From: Labyrinthula sp. Ha
Lineage: Eukaryota > Sar > Bigyra > Labyrinthulida > Labyrinthulaceae
Direction of reading: 5' to 3'
Assembly (NCBI GenBank): GCA_015227615.1
Contig: JAALGZ010000036.1
Coordinates: 1 to 64,000, forward strand
DNA length: 64,000 bases
Below the pieces are notes generated by a model that saw nothing but the letters and a program-made list of their open reading frames with translations, made no database searches and was not told the DNA's origin. The position numbers and the translations under genes are program-made. This document shows, piece after piece, positions 24,772 through 36,115 of the stretch (positions are counted from its first letter, which is position 1; each line of letters opens with the position of its first letter).

Positions 24772-27627
24772 GTCAAGTTCTATTTATCAAGTTTGGGTTC
24801 ATGGCTGAATTTATCATGTTTAACATTGAACAAGATCGACTTGACTATAAAACTGTGAAGGAAATGTATGCGAAAACCTTAGCATAAAGAAATAAGATGA
24901 AGTTTGAATAAAATATGGAAAAGTGATGATTTGCTTGGAGGGCCACCTTTGATTTTTATAACTCGAATTGAAACCAGTAAAGAAACTGTTTACTGCAACG
25001 AAGGGAAATTATTATTAAAGCTGCATTGTTATACCTGAAACTCAAAAAACCCAGATAGATTGGTGGTACAAGTGTAAACCTATCTAATTTAAGGATGTCA
25101 TATCATCTACGTCAACTAACTCAAAGGCTTATTAAATGAATAACTTTTGAAATAAATCCACACGACGAGATTATTCCAAGTCTTGGTAGCAGCTCGGCGC
25201 AGTGTACTGTTAGGTTTGATAAGTATTCTTGAGCTCAAAAGTATTCTAGCTAAGGTAACGACGTGGCACCGTGTAGAAGCCAATGGAGAGATGTTTGTAG
25301 CAAATTATTATAAAATTTAACCTTATGCAGCAGGTTTTAAACATGTTTTTAGTTCCCACTATTTAGTCAAGAGTTTTATTCATATAAGGAGAAGTGGAAA
25401 GGTCATTACTTAAAATAAAAAAGGAAAACTCAGGAAGCAGGGTCCTACCTCCTTTCCTAGAGAAAAAAATATGTAACACTAACAAGATAAAATGACCTCA
25501 CAGTCATGCATCATACACTAGATTAAGTGTTCACAGATGCTGAGGACAGCCAGATGGGGAGTATATTTGGAGTTGGTAAATTAAGAAGCCTTTGCATTTA
25601 GGGATATGTTTCTAAGGAAGCCAGAATGCCGATTCGAAAAATAATGCTAAATTGACCATATTTCACAAGTCAAAACAGAGCCGAGTTTCACAGGAAAAAA
25701 GGTGTATTTAGTTCTTTTATCATGAACAAAATCTTCTGAAAGATAGCAGTCGCTTAAGAATGGGTAGTTTTCACAAAATATGTAGGTTAAAATTAATTTC
25801 AATAATGCATTGTCATTTGATGTTAATATTTAATACAGTGACGTGAAGACTTTAGCTAAAAAAAAATAAAGATGATACTTTTATCTCGTTGTAGCTTCTT
25901 CACTGCTCTCCGTAAAGAATTCAGGCCTTGTCGGTATAAAATCATACACTCCCAAGTTAAGATAAGACTGATGTGCAACGTAGGTACTTAGTTTAGCTTC
26001 GTGTTACCCACCTCAGGGTAATTAAACCAGCTGTCTTGAGATTACAAATTATAGGGATTCATGATGTGGGAATTCTCAAGATTTCCAATTTCCTTTCTGG
26101 AATTTAAAATGAAGTTAAGGATCAAGATCATGTTTTACCTAGGAATTTGATACCTGAACCCTAACTGCTCAAAAAATTGCCCGTACAATTGGAAGAAATA
26201 TATACCACCAGGAAAACAAAGAAATATATTTCAAATCTCAGAACCTCTATAGGGATATCTGAGAAACAGGTGTTAAGCGTCGTGTGGAAATGATACTCGT
26301 GCAACATAGATTAAGAGATTAAGTGCTTGAAAGGATAAGGTTCCTGAAAAGAAAGAAGAAAGCTAACTACTATTCAACTTTCATAGGAAAAATGTAGTGC
26401 AATGTCTGCAATTTACCTAGTATCGGTAGAACAGGGTGAGAAAAAAATTAGAATGTGCTTGTCTCAAGATTCTCTGTAACCTTCTCTTGTCTGCAGGAGA
26501 TTCAATGTATGACTGTAATTAAATTTGAGTATCCTGACATGGATATAAACAACGGAGTTAGATCTCTTACCCTTCTTGAAGCTGGTTTGAAATCCAATGT
26601 ATTTTATTCTACTTCAGATGAAGCTACATGAAAAACAATATTGTCAGTTCATCTGGTTTTAAAATCTAGCTCTATGCATATGACATAGAAAATAGTTCTC
26701 TTCGTCCAAGAATTTTTTATGCTTTAATATCTAATGTTTTATATTCTAATTATTGTATTGTTGTACTAAAGTTCTTGAAGAATTAATAAAGGCGACCGCA
26801 GAAGCATACGGAGAAACAGGCTTAAAGAAAGATTAATGCTCTATTATAATCTAACATTTGAGCAACAAATACAGAAATTTATTTGAATTCATTATTTGTA
26901 GATATCTAAAATAATTTACGTGTTTCAATTTCTAGCTTAGGTGAACCTTCCGGAGGTTTGTAGAAGTATCATCGAGACTATGTGCTTGTTTGCATTAGAA
27001 AAAATGGGACGAGTCCTATAAAAATGCTGTATGTGCTAACCATCATTCATGGTAACCAGAAATAGACAGAACAATATTATGTTTTTGTAGGATTAAACAG
27101 ATATTTCATCCTTTATTTCATCGCAAGAAATTACAAGCAGAGTGCAACATGTTAGCTGCCAAATAGCAACAAAGCAATATTAATCTGCTTTCTCTCGTAA
27201 AAGATAAAGTTTATCCTTTAGATTTTTAAAATTAAAAAACCATCTGACATATTATAATGGAACTATGAGTCATGTTTTTCTTGCTTTTTCACTTTATTCT
27301 AGTTCAAAGAATAGCGCGGGTTTGTTTTTTTACACTCCGTAGTGTTTCACGCCACTTTTCTGATTGATTGGAATTGGAAACTCCCCAAAATAAAATTCTA
27401 AGTAAATGTGATCAAGCTAACAAAACAGAAAAACTGTATCAAGATTGTGAAAGCACAATGTTCGTGCACAAGAAAAGGTGAAATGACAATAAAAACTTGA
27501 TCAAGTTAACGTATGTTCACTATTCCATGTATTTAAACAAAAATTATATTTGTTTTTAGGTTATCTTAACTTTTTCAGCTTGGATGTCCTTACAGAAGAA
27601 GAGAAGAAAGCTAAAGAAGTTCAATTC

Positions 27628-27998
27628 AAGTTTAATTTACATTTGAAAAAAAAGAAAGCTCAAGACGTTTTACAAAACTAAAAGTTTAATTTATGTTTGA
27701 AGAGAAAAAGAAAGTGCAACACGTTGGAGTTTAATGTAATTTACATTTGAAAAGAAAAAGAAAGCACAATACGCTTTACAAAAAAAAACTTAAAAAAAAA
27801 GGTACGTTATTTTCAAAATGTTTGCTTAATTAAATTTTATTTTGAAAAGGGATGGGGTTTAGATTGTGTGTCTGGAAAAAGTTACTTTTAAAAGGGATGG
27901 TGTTTAGGTTGAGCGTTAAAAAAATATTTTAATTTGAAAAGGGATGATCAAGAGTTCAGGAATAGCGTTCAATCCAAGAGTTCAAGTCAAGAGTTCAG
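27628..27998. repeat. Three successive degenerate tandem repeat tracts
   Basis: Units beginning AGTTTAATTTA recur at about 27628, 27683 and 27728, followed by TTTGAAAAGAAAAAGAAAG. A second family, TTTGAAAAGGGATGG-GTTTAG, recurs at about 27841, 27888 and 27932. A third word, AAGAGTTCA, recurs three times to 27998. Read on the plus strand the first family gives a repeated basic peptide like FNLHLKRKRK broken by stops, so it may be a decayed coding repeat. Confidence 0.6.
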
Positions 27999-28749
27999 CG
28001 AAAATATGAATTGATTACTTTTTAACTTTTTTTGGTCATAAGTTCCGATATGTTTGATTTTTTTCAACCCCAATCTTATGTATTCTTTTTCTCTTAGCTG
28101 GTGATTTGATGTTCAAACTTAATTCCAAACATAATTCCTGGAAAGATTCCGTGAAAAGATAATTCTGCTGCAGCCATTAAAGTTTAAGCTCTAACAAATC
28201 TATGTAAATATTCTATTCCTACTTCTGTTAAGTCAATTACCTAAAAGCTGTAAGCGTTCCCCTTTAAGTCAAGCTTAAGATTAACTTTAAAAGTACAATT
28301 CTTCCAATTAGCACAATCAATTCTACATCTTCTTAACCTAACTACTTCAATTCCAAACTTTTTCAATGCTTCTGACTTCGTAAAGTGACATGCTGACTTT
28401 TTACTAGTTTTAAAGTGCCCTTCAATGGTTTTCTGAGGTGTCCAACATATATTTTGCAGAGCCAGAGCTCTTTTACAACCAACTTTAGCCTTAACTCATT
28501 TTTTCTTTGTGTTAAACTTTTTTTGTGTTTTTTTCGTAAGGATTTTTTTCCTAGCAATTTTTGTTAAATTCAGGTTTGGGTTTATATCCTTTCGGTTCAA
28601 ATTGTGAAATTTTGTGCCCTTGAATTTCCTAGGCGAATTCCAATTCCGCGCCTTAAAATTTTTCGCAAAGTATGAAATTTTGGTTTCTGCGCCCTCAAAA
28701 TTCATGCAAAGTATAAATTTTCATGAAATCTGACCAATCAGATTCGAGT

Positions 28750-28777
28750 GGAGTGCGACACTCCGGTCTCCGGAGTG
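28750..28777. promoter_or_regulatory. Compound inverted repeat upstream of RNase T2
   Basis: Three alternating half-sites with 3-base spacers read GGAGTG-CGA-CACTCCGG-TCT-CCGGAGTG. The right pair is a perfect 8-bp-arm inverted repeat and the left pair a perfect 6-bp one sharing the middle half-site. It lies about 85-115 bp before the RNase T2 start codon and is GC-rich in an AT-rich setting. It could be an operator for a dimeric factor or a transcript hairpin. Confidence 0.4.
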
Positions 28778-28862
28778 AAAAAGTCCTATCCAGAGTAGTG
28801 CAGCAAGAAAATAGTGGTTGGTAATGTACCCTTGTGTTAGTTTAAACTCAATACAAGAAGAA

Positions 28863-29429
28863 ATGAAAGTAGAAGTCATACTTATATTTTTGTTTCTACA
28901 TTCTATAACTAGTAAAACACTAAACTGTGGAAGGGCAAAAGTTTGTGGTATTCTGGTTCTGGAATCAGGTTATGGAAAAAATGTATATCATCATAGAACA
29001 CCTATGGTTCACGGCCTCTGGCCTCAGGTTCCCCCATATGGAACCTCTGTCTGTTTACACCCTGCACAAACTTTTCTACCAGATCAAGTATATCCCTGCT
29101 ACAAAGATGTAGATGAAAACAATGATCATCAGCTAAAATTTGAAACACATGAATGGTTGAAGCACGGAACTTGTTCAGGTGTCAAGAATAGTTCTGATTA
29201 CTTTCATCAAGTTTGTTCGCTAGCAAAAGACCCTTTGAAGAGAATGAAAGAAATCGAACAACAGAGCTCAAGCTTTCTTACATTAGCGAAAGAAATTAGT
29301 AAAAGTGGTTTTCCCCTCTTTGATATAGACAATGCCGAAAAGCAGCTTTATCTCTCAGCGTGTTTAAACAGGAAAAAGGGGAAATGGTTTCTTGCTAAGA
29401 TTGATGATTTTGTACTGCTGTGTGATTAA
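28863..29429 (+). CDS. Secreted RNase T2 family ribonuclease
   Basis: The product has 188 residues from the Met at 28863. The frame is open to 28818, but only the later start gives a signal peptide (MKVEVILIFLFLHS). Both T2 active-site segments are present: CAS I as MVHGLWP (His50) and CAS II as ETHEWLKHGTC (His96, Glu97, His101). Cysteines at 22, 28, 64, 79 and 104 and near the C-terminus (LSACLN, VLLCD) fit the family's disulfides. T2 enzymes cleave RNA through 2',3'-cyclic phosphates in secretory or vacuolar compartments. At 188 aa it is a little short, with no C-terminal extension. There is no intron. It is convergent with the acyl-CoA-binding/cyclin gene, 174 bp between stops. Confidence 0.9.
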   Translation: MKVEVILIFLFLHSITSKTLNCGRAKVCGILVLESGYGKNVYHHRTPMVHGLWPQVPPYGTSVCLHPAQTFLPDQVYPCYKDVDENNDHQLKFETHEWLKHGTCSGVKNSSDYFHQVCSLAKDPLKRMKEIEQQSSSFLTLAKEISKSGFPLFDIDNAEKQLYLSACLNRKKGKWFLAKIDDFVLLCD

Positions 29430-29603
29430 GGAATGAAAATTCCCAAGTTAAATCATCGCTTTATCGACTTATAAAAAGAAATTGAACTGTAAACGTTTGA
29501 TTCAAACAGTAATATACCCAGTCTATTTTGGTTCAAGATCCTTTCTGTTCAAAATTGTCACCAAAGATATTGCTTAAACTACATCTACATGCTACTGTCT
29601 TAC

Positions 29604-31286
29604 TTAAATCTTTTTCAAGTCATATTTGTAGCAGGCTGCGTCAAGTTCTTTTTGCCCAACATAAAGGTCAAAGTTTGTCTTTTCACAGAATATCTCTTCA
29701 GCTTGATTGATCTCTTCGATGGAAAAACCAGCAACTTGAGCCCAGTATGAGTTTGCTATGATGCAATCCTCACAGAACTTAGCCGCAAGTAGCATACAAA
29801 CTGCAAGAAGTTTATGAATATTGTACTTTGTGAACTTGAACCCCTCTATATACTGTTCTATTCTTCCAAGATATACATTTGTGATCATCAAGCTCCTGCA
29901 TCCAGCTGAATTTATCGATGGGTTATCCCTAAACCATTTATCCAAGTAACGAACCATTCTTAAGATAAATAGATCAAGGTTTAACTTTGGAATGTTCTTT
30001 CCTGAAAACCCTTCTTTATTCTGCAAGGCCTCGCTCTTGTTCACAGACTTGTCCAAAAGAGAGTTTATGTCTACAGATAATCTATAAATGATTGGTAACA
30101 CTTCACCATATGGCCCTTTCATTAAACTTTTTTTAGATAAGTTAGTTTTAACTTTGTGCCGATTCACCAATAAAAGTAAATTTTCGCCTGAATATAAATA
30201 TTGGTGCCTTGAAAAACTCAACATACTTTCTGCAGCAATGCTAAGTCCTGCAACGCTTTGCATAGATGGTACATGCTTCCTGCTACCATCAGTGTCAACG
30301 TTCAAATTTCCTCTCGTAAACACTTGCTCAGAAGATAAAGATGTAATTTTCATCATAGTAAATCTCTTCAACTCATTTTTTCCAGGTTTAAATTTTGCTG
30401 CATATTTTGGGTCAACAGCACTCTTTCTCACACCTCCACCAGTTCCAACAACAACGCGATTTACAGGAAACTTTTCTTCACCTGATGAACTAGGTCGCAC
30501 TTGCTGTTGCATCATTTCCTGCTTTCCAGGAAGCGCTCTCTCAGAGTACATATTAGACTGAGGTTGGGAATTTGGTTTTCTTCTAAGATCCTCCAAAGGT
30601 TGAGATTTAAACCTCGTCAATCCTGAGGAGCTCTTTAAGTTGGAGCTCTTGGATTGTGATATATTTCCTAAGTTCTTGTTGGATTGAAAATATCCGTCAA
30701 CCTGTTTGGAAAACCCTACTGGGTCCTGAACAGACAATACCCGATTTAATTTTGATTCTATGTTCGCTCCCTTAGCTTGCTTCCTTCGAAAAAAAAATCC
30801 CTTTCCATTCAACGAAGTCTGACTCTTATCTGCAACAACATCCGTGGTAGCTCCTGGGGGTGACACTTTTTTATCTTGCTGCAGTTTTATATCCACCTCA
30901 TTCAAGTGTTCAACGTAATAGCTAGCTGCCTGCTGAGAAGGAACCCCTTCCAAATACTTCCAAGCAGCATATTTCAGAGTACGTGATTTATAAAACGGAT
31001 TTGGTCTAGGTATGTTGCAATCCCCTGCGGTGGCCTGTTTGAAAAGAGCTCCTAAATGTATTCTAAACTCCGGTTCAATAAACTTGCATATTCTATGATA
31101 TCTATTACAAGCAAGATAAAAATCTTTTTCCCTTACTGACATGTCATCTGTAATAACATAATCCTTGCTTCCAGAGGAAAGTCCGATAGTTCGCAGCACG
31201 TTGTTGAAAAACGACGTCTGGTTTCGATGTAACTCGGGAGTGTCTCCAACGGGATCCGTGCCGTTCGGCGGAACCATCATAGCCAT
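29604..31286 (-). CDS. Acyl-CoA-binding domain / PHO80-U-type cyclin fusion protein
   Basis: A single uninterrupted frame of 560 codons. Residues about 53-135 match an acyl-CoA-binding (ACBP) domain: ALFKQATAGDCNIPRP corresponds to the LYKQATVGD-N-RP core, LKYAAWKYLEG to KWDAW..L.G, and AASYYVEHL to the last helix. By alignment the ligand residues Lys32, Lys54 and Tyr73 are kept (Lys83, Lys105, Tyr124), Tyr31 is Phe and Tyr28 is lost. Residues 140-430 are low-complexity and basic. Residues about 431-550 are a PHO80/U-type cyclin box (KLLAVCMLLAAKFCEDCI, NSYWAQVAGFSIEEIN, EKTNFDLYV). PHO80-type cyclins partner PHO85/CDK5-like kinases in nutrient signalling. The fusion suggests a cyclin sensing acyl-CoA, which is inference. 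Confidence 0.8.
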   Translation of the reverse strand: MAMMVPPNGTDPVGDTPELHRNQTSFFNNVLRTIGLSSGSKDYVITDDMSVREKDFYLACNRYHRICKFIEPEFRIHLGALFKQATAGDCNIPRPNPFYKSRTLKYAAWKYLEGVPSQQAASYYVEHLNEVDIKLQQDKKVSPPGATTDVVADKSQTSLNGKGFFFRRKQAKGANIESKLNRVLSVQDPVGFSKQVDGYFQSNKNLGNISQSKSSNLKSSSGLTRFKSQPLEDLRRKPNSQPQSNMYSERALPGKQEMMQQQVRPSSSGEEKFPVNRVVVGTGGGVRKSAVDPKYAAKFKPGKNELKRFTMMKITSLSSEQVFTRGNLNVDTDGSRKHVPSMQSVAGLSIAAESMLSFSRHQYLYSGENLLLLVNRHKVKTNLSKKSLMKGPYGEVLPIIYRLSVDINSLLDKSVNKSEALQNKEGFSGKNIPKLNLDLFILRMVRYLDKWFRDNPSINSAGCRSLMITNVYLGRIEQYIEGFKFTKYNIHKLLAVCMLLAAKFCEDCIIANSYWAQVAGFSIEEINQAEEIFCEKTNFDLYVGQKELDAACYKYDLKKI

Positions 31287-31639
31287 TATTGTTTATTCTT
31301 GCAAAGGAGAAACAGAAGTGGAGGATATTCTTCAATTTCTCTTTCTTAGTCTTCTCTTTCCACTTTTCTTAGCTAAACGCCTAGTTTTGGTAAATTTTGA
31401 TAGTTCGAGTTTTTCTTGTTTCAGCAACAATTTTTCAAATCTTTGAGTGGCTTATTAAGACAACTCTTATAAACGGTAGAATTTTATTAAGACACTTTGG
31501 GAAACTGTGAATGCCACAAGACATTTTGGGCTCTGAAACAAGATATACAAATCTCTAGTTCCAAGATGAACAGCTCCGTTCACCCCCCCCTCGGAGGCCT
31601 CAGAACATGCGAGCTTTCGTAAACACTTGGTCTCTGTAC

Positions 31640-32900
31640 TAAGCGTCAACATTGGTGGTCTACTTACTTAGAAACTAAACTCGCCTCTCGAAGAGACCAA
31701 GGATGGAGATGTCCTGATGTTAGAGGAACTGAATCAGCAAGGTTTCAAGGGACTGGAACGACAGGTGAACATAAGTCGTAGAACAGACAGGTGGTTTTAT
31801 TAAACTAACCTGACTGCTCTGAAGGCGTGGCAACGCTCGTGTGCCAGAAACTTTTCGAGAGAGCTCTCAAAGTGCAAGCTTGAAGGAACAGGGTCCATGA
31901 AGTTAAGGTTCGTCTTACTGGAAAATCTCAAGCCATTACAGTGAGTTGCAATTCTCCACACTCTGGAAAATGTGCAGATGAATGTAAAGACTTTTAAACT
32001 AGTTTTACATAAACGATCCCAAATACAAATAGAATAAAATATATAATGTCATTGGTGGTCACCTGAACACCCAGATGAGTAGACTTTTCAAGGATATCGA
32101 TAAAAAATGTGGTTTCTCCAGCAGGTCAAATAGGAATAGAAAGATGTTAGCAGAATGGATGCTGAAGCATGAATTTGAGGTTGTAACCTCTAAGTTCAAA
32201 ACCAGAGGAAAGGGTGGAAAAAAACATGGCTCTCAAACAAGTACAATAACACCCCAATAAAAGACCAAGAAACATGCCCAACCTTGACGCGCAGCTTTAG
32301 CTTAATCTGAATCCACTCCACCTAGAGACCCACTACCAAACTATACATTAAGAAACCCAACAATCAACAGTTTCCCTGAGAATGAGCAAGAACAAGTAGA
32401 ACTCACCATCAGCCGAAACAGAATATCTCCCATACCAATCTCTAGAGCATTAAGGAAATACAAGCACCAACGAAAGCCACAATAAACCGAGTTTTATTTA
32501 TCCAAACAAATTTTCCAGAGAACAGCAAAATTTAAAACACGTAAGAAAATTAAGTAAAATATCAGGGGAAGAAAAATGGGAGTTCAGAAGTTAGCAGAAA
32601 AGCTCAAGAAACAAAGAATCCCATCTCCCAAGTTAAGAACCCATATTCATCAACGGTTGACCTCTTGACATAGAAATCTTCATCAGGACCAAAATTTTCG
32701 TCAAAACCATGAAAACATCTACAAACAATTGGTAAACCGATTAAAACTCAACATCCATAGCCTGGAATTACCTGAACACCTCCTAAAAATGTGCTCAAAC
32801 CTCACTTCACCATTGTCAATAACCCAGGCAAATACCACTTAAACAACTTCTCGTGTTTGAACGCAGCTGGAACTTGAAAGATACCTCTAATGGAACCTAG
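31640..32900 (+). repeat. AC-rich decayed dispersed repeat, copy 1
   Basis: It starts near CGTCAACATTGG (31645), which also occurs at 41222. Within the next 150 bases both copies share a GAACTG-(14 nt)-GG-TTT block and GACAGGTGGTTTT or GGCAGGTGGTTTT. The block is richer in C on the plus strand than the surrounding DNA and has no long open frame. It is probably an old mobile or duplicated element; the family is unknown. Confidence 0.4.
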
Positions 32901-35849
32901 TTGGACTATATCTATACCATCTGGATCTTACAAGGGCCGTGGCTGCTCATCTGGACACGCGTGATGATTCATCTATCTTTGGTCAGATTTTTGTTGTATT
33001 TATTTCCCGCAAAGCTCAGATACACAAGTCTTGGGCAAATTCAAGTCTTGAATTTTGACATCAGACATGTTAACAGTACAGGGGTCCTGTCTTTAAGGGT
33101 ATCGGTACAGGACAAAAAAGGCAATGACTAAGGGAACACGTTAGCAAGCAACAAGAATGCAACAACAAAGGATACATGTAGAATACCAATAGAAAAGTAA
33201 AGCTAAAACTAAAGCAGATAACGGAAATAACGGTACAGATTAATACAAGAGCTAAATAGCATAACAAGCCTAGATAAACATGGGGGTTTGAACCTGGTCC
33301 CAATAAACTTCCTGCTAAAGTTAAGATGGCACAAGGACGTTCACCTGAGCTGACTCTTGAGTTTAGTCGCCTAACTAAGTAACCAAAAGAATAAGCTTAG
33401 CCTTTGATATACGGATTAAAACAAAAATAACCCAATCTTGTGCATCTCTTTATTGTGTTCCAATAGTTCAAACCTCAAGAGGATATCAGAATCTGTATAT
33501 TTAAGGTTTAATGTCCTGCTTACCGCAACACCAATATAAGCTGGTGAATGTTATTAAGATGCACCACTTGTTTGGTTCCTAAAAGAGTAATAAGTTATCT
33601 ACGTTGCGTACTTGCTCTTAAGGGGAGGGGAGGAAACACCATGGTTCGGTATTTTTTTCTCTGCAAAGGGGCCTCCCAAAACCTCACCACAAACTATTAC
33701 GCACCAGCATAAAGATGTTGTCCCCTGAGGAGCAGCTTCTACTAATCAACAAAAAAACTTTGCAATATTTTCCCATGCTGACTCCTCTGAAAATGTTTGC
33801 TATTTGAATTTATTGCTTGCCTTGAAATTTTGATCACTGAAAAATATTCTTTGCTGTATAGACCTTTAGACTTCAAATCTTGTTGAAGATCGTGAGGTTG
33901 GTTCTTTCCGCAATCTAAACTTCAATCTAACTGACTTCAGCCAATCCAAATATCCCATTAAGCTTAATGGAATGATTAGATTTAACATCGCGATGATTCT
34001 GAACCCAGGTTTCTTGCATGGAGTTTTTCAGAAAAAAACTCCTTATCCTAATATGTAGATGTAGTGAAGCTCTGAAGACCATTGGATATATCGAGTGTCC
34101 TTCGAAGCCATTTATTTATTGCGACAGCTCATTTAAAAGTCACTTGAAGCCTTCTAATTCTTCGATCTACAAGATTCCGAGCAGTTAACCAATATCCAGC
34201 GGCCCCTATCGCTGTGCCTTGCTTCTTTCATTTATTTTGTTTTGCAGCCAGTTAATGTAGAGTAGCGTTATCATTATTCCTTAATATCTCTACACATCAT
34301 GGTCATAAATTGTTGCAGAATCAAGAAATGGAAGCCATTTGCTTGGACAGAAGTTTCAAAAAAACCAAGTATCGGCTGAGGTATAGTGTTAACGTTTACA
34401 AAAAGAGAGGAAATTTGTGGCTTGATTTTTCCTGGATTGCTTGCGAGTTTCTGGATGGTTCGCAAGCACTTCATATCTCTGAGAAAGTATCGTTTTCATC
34501 CAAAAGAACTTAGCAAGTTTAACCTTCTTCATCTGGCTTGCCTCCAAAACTGTGATTCCTAAAAGATCTCTAGACCTTTCAAACAAACTGAAATAAAGTA
34601 GAATATTCTTTGCTAACCTAGATGGCGTTGCTTTTAAGAGAACAAATAATTTTCGACTATAAGTAATTATGGGCCGAGGTTTATGACAAAATAGGTGAAC
34701 CCAGCACAGATAGATAAACTTAGCTACAAATGAGTTCTCTGCGTATAAATTGAAGTTGGTTTGACATTTCTAGCTTACGAAGGCGCTCATAGAGCATCTG
34801 CCAACAGCAGAAAAAGAATCAAAATTTCGGAATTGCAGTCGATGGAACTATAGCACCAAGTCTGTTTGTTTGAAAAGTTTAACCTAAAGGAAGCCAAGGA
34901 GTTAAAAACTTAAGTAGATGACACGACCAGTATATCTCACCTACAACTATCTCAAAACAAGTTCTATTTCTATCTTCAGAAGGCTCTTGACGCATTTCAA
35001 CCCCAAGGTCAAAACATACCCTATCGGATAGATTAACAAGGAGAGTACCATCAAATCCACTTCCTAAGAAATACAGAAAAATAAAAAAATAGAATATGGA
35101 TTTTCTCTTCCCGCCTACGCAAAGATATACACATATTCGAACGCAGAAGCCGGTCAGTACTGGAAAAGAAAGGCATATTATGCTTTCTTCAGTGGACCTA
35201 CGCCTAGTGACACGACAATTTCTCACCAGTATAAGAACTGAAATAATCAAGTTGATTTCTCCTTTTATGTGCTTACACTCACCTTAGAGATGCACCACAA
35301 ACTTATCCAATTGGTAAAGAATAGAGGTATTAGGAAAGAAGAGAAATTTTGGAGACTAAACTAGAGAAAGAGCTAATGTTAGAACAGATGCAAACCCCAG
35401 CATTAAAACATCTTCGTTTATCTTCTCACTTTTCTGTAGCGTAAACCATTGGCTGCAACAAAATTATAGGTTATATTCTTCCATTTCATATTTTGCGTTT
35501 CTGACTGTGCATGAAATGAGTGTCGGGTTAGCAGGAGAGTTTTCACCATCCTTTGACCATGATTTCCATAGAAGATATTTTTACTATCCTATCAGAACAA
35601 TGTTACTGAGTAAACCTAGGAAACAAGACAATTTAATTGTATATGGTTAGCAAGACTATTCCTGGGCGGGGTATGGCAAATTTCCAAGCTTCATTCAAAC
35701 AGAATGAAGACATGGAAAAAATAATTGCCACAGGCATTTAACAGGTTAATTACCCGTATGTCGTGGCTAGGGGTGCAGATTGAAGGAAAATCGTCATTGA
35801 CGAATGGATGAACCTTAAACTAAAATACATTTAAAGCAAATATTCAGAG

Positions 35850-36115
35850 TCTTGAGAATCCTCAAAGCTCAGGTATGAAAATCAAGCTTCTCCGTGAAAG
35901 TCTCATTGAGGATCCTTAAACCGGCTCAAAGAATTCCCCAGAAATCATAAGTCAATCTCTCACAAGTTTCTCACTGAGGTTCTCACTGAGTTCCTCACTC
36001 CTCATTTATTCTTCCCTCAGTGATGCATCGAAGCTCACTCACGCTCATTGATTCACGCAGAAAAAGAAAAAATCAGAATGCTTCCTCAGTGAGGACCTAC
36101 TTAATGCCCCTAACC
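35850..36115. repeat. Cluster of CTCA(n)TGAG palindromic words
   Basis: Repeated CTCACTGAG, CTCATTGAG, CCTCAGTGA and CTCACTC words occur through 35850-36110, ending about 680 bp before the ankyrin gene's ATG. The same CTCA/TGAG vocabulary occurs upstream of the GT90 gene. A regulatory cluster or simple repeat growth are both possible. Confidence 0.35.

Larger units (their letters stand above)
24772..28862. other. Gene-poor region with Lys-rich repeat tracts
   Basis: There is no credible gene. The right part (27590-28740) is made of short degenerate repeats: AGTTTAATTTACATTTGAA units (27628-27785), TTTGAAAAGGGATGG units (27841-27950), AAGAGTTCA words (27950-27998), and GCGCC...GCAAAGTAT units just upstream of the RNase T2 gene. 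Small open frames over these repeats translate to Lys/Asn-rich peptides and are not called as genes. Confidence 0.55.

Noticed and set aside
28363-28705. Lys/Asn-rich minus-strand frames upstream of RNase T2
   Set aside because: They overlap degenerate tandem repeats, are low-complexity and lack any recognisable domain.
32075-32260. Short basic open frame, 61 codons
   Set aside because: It lies inside the decayed AC-rich repeat; composition and length fit chance.
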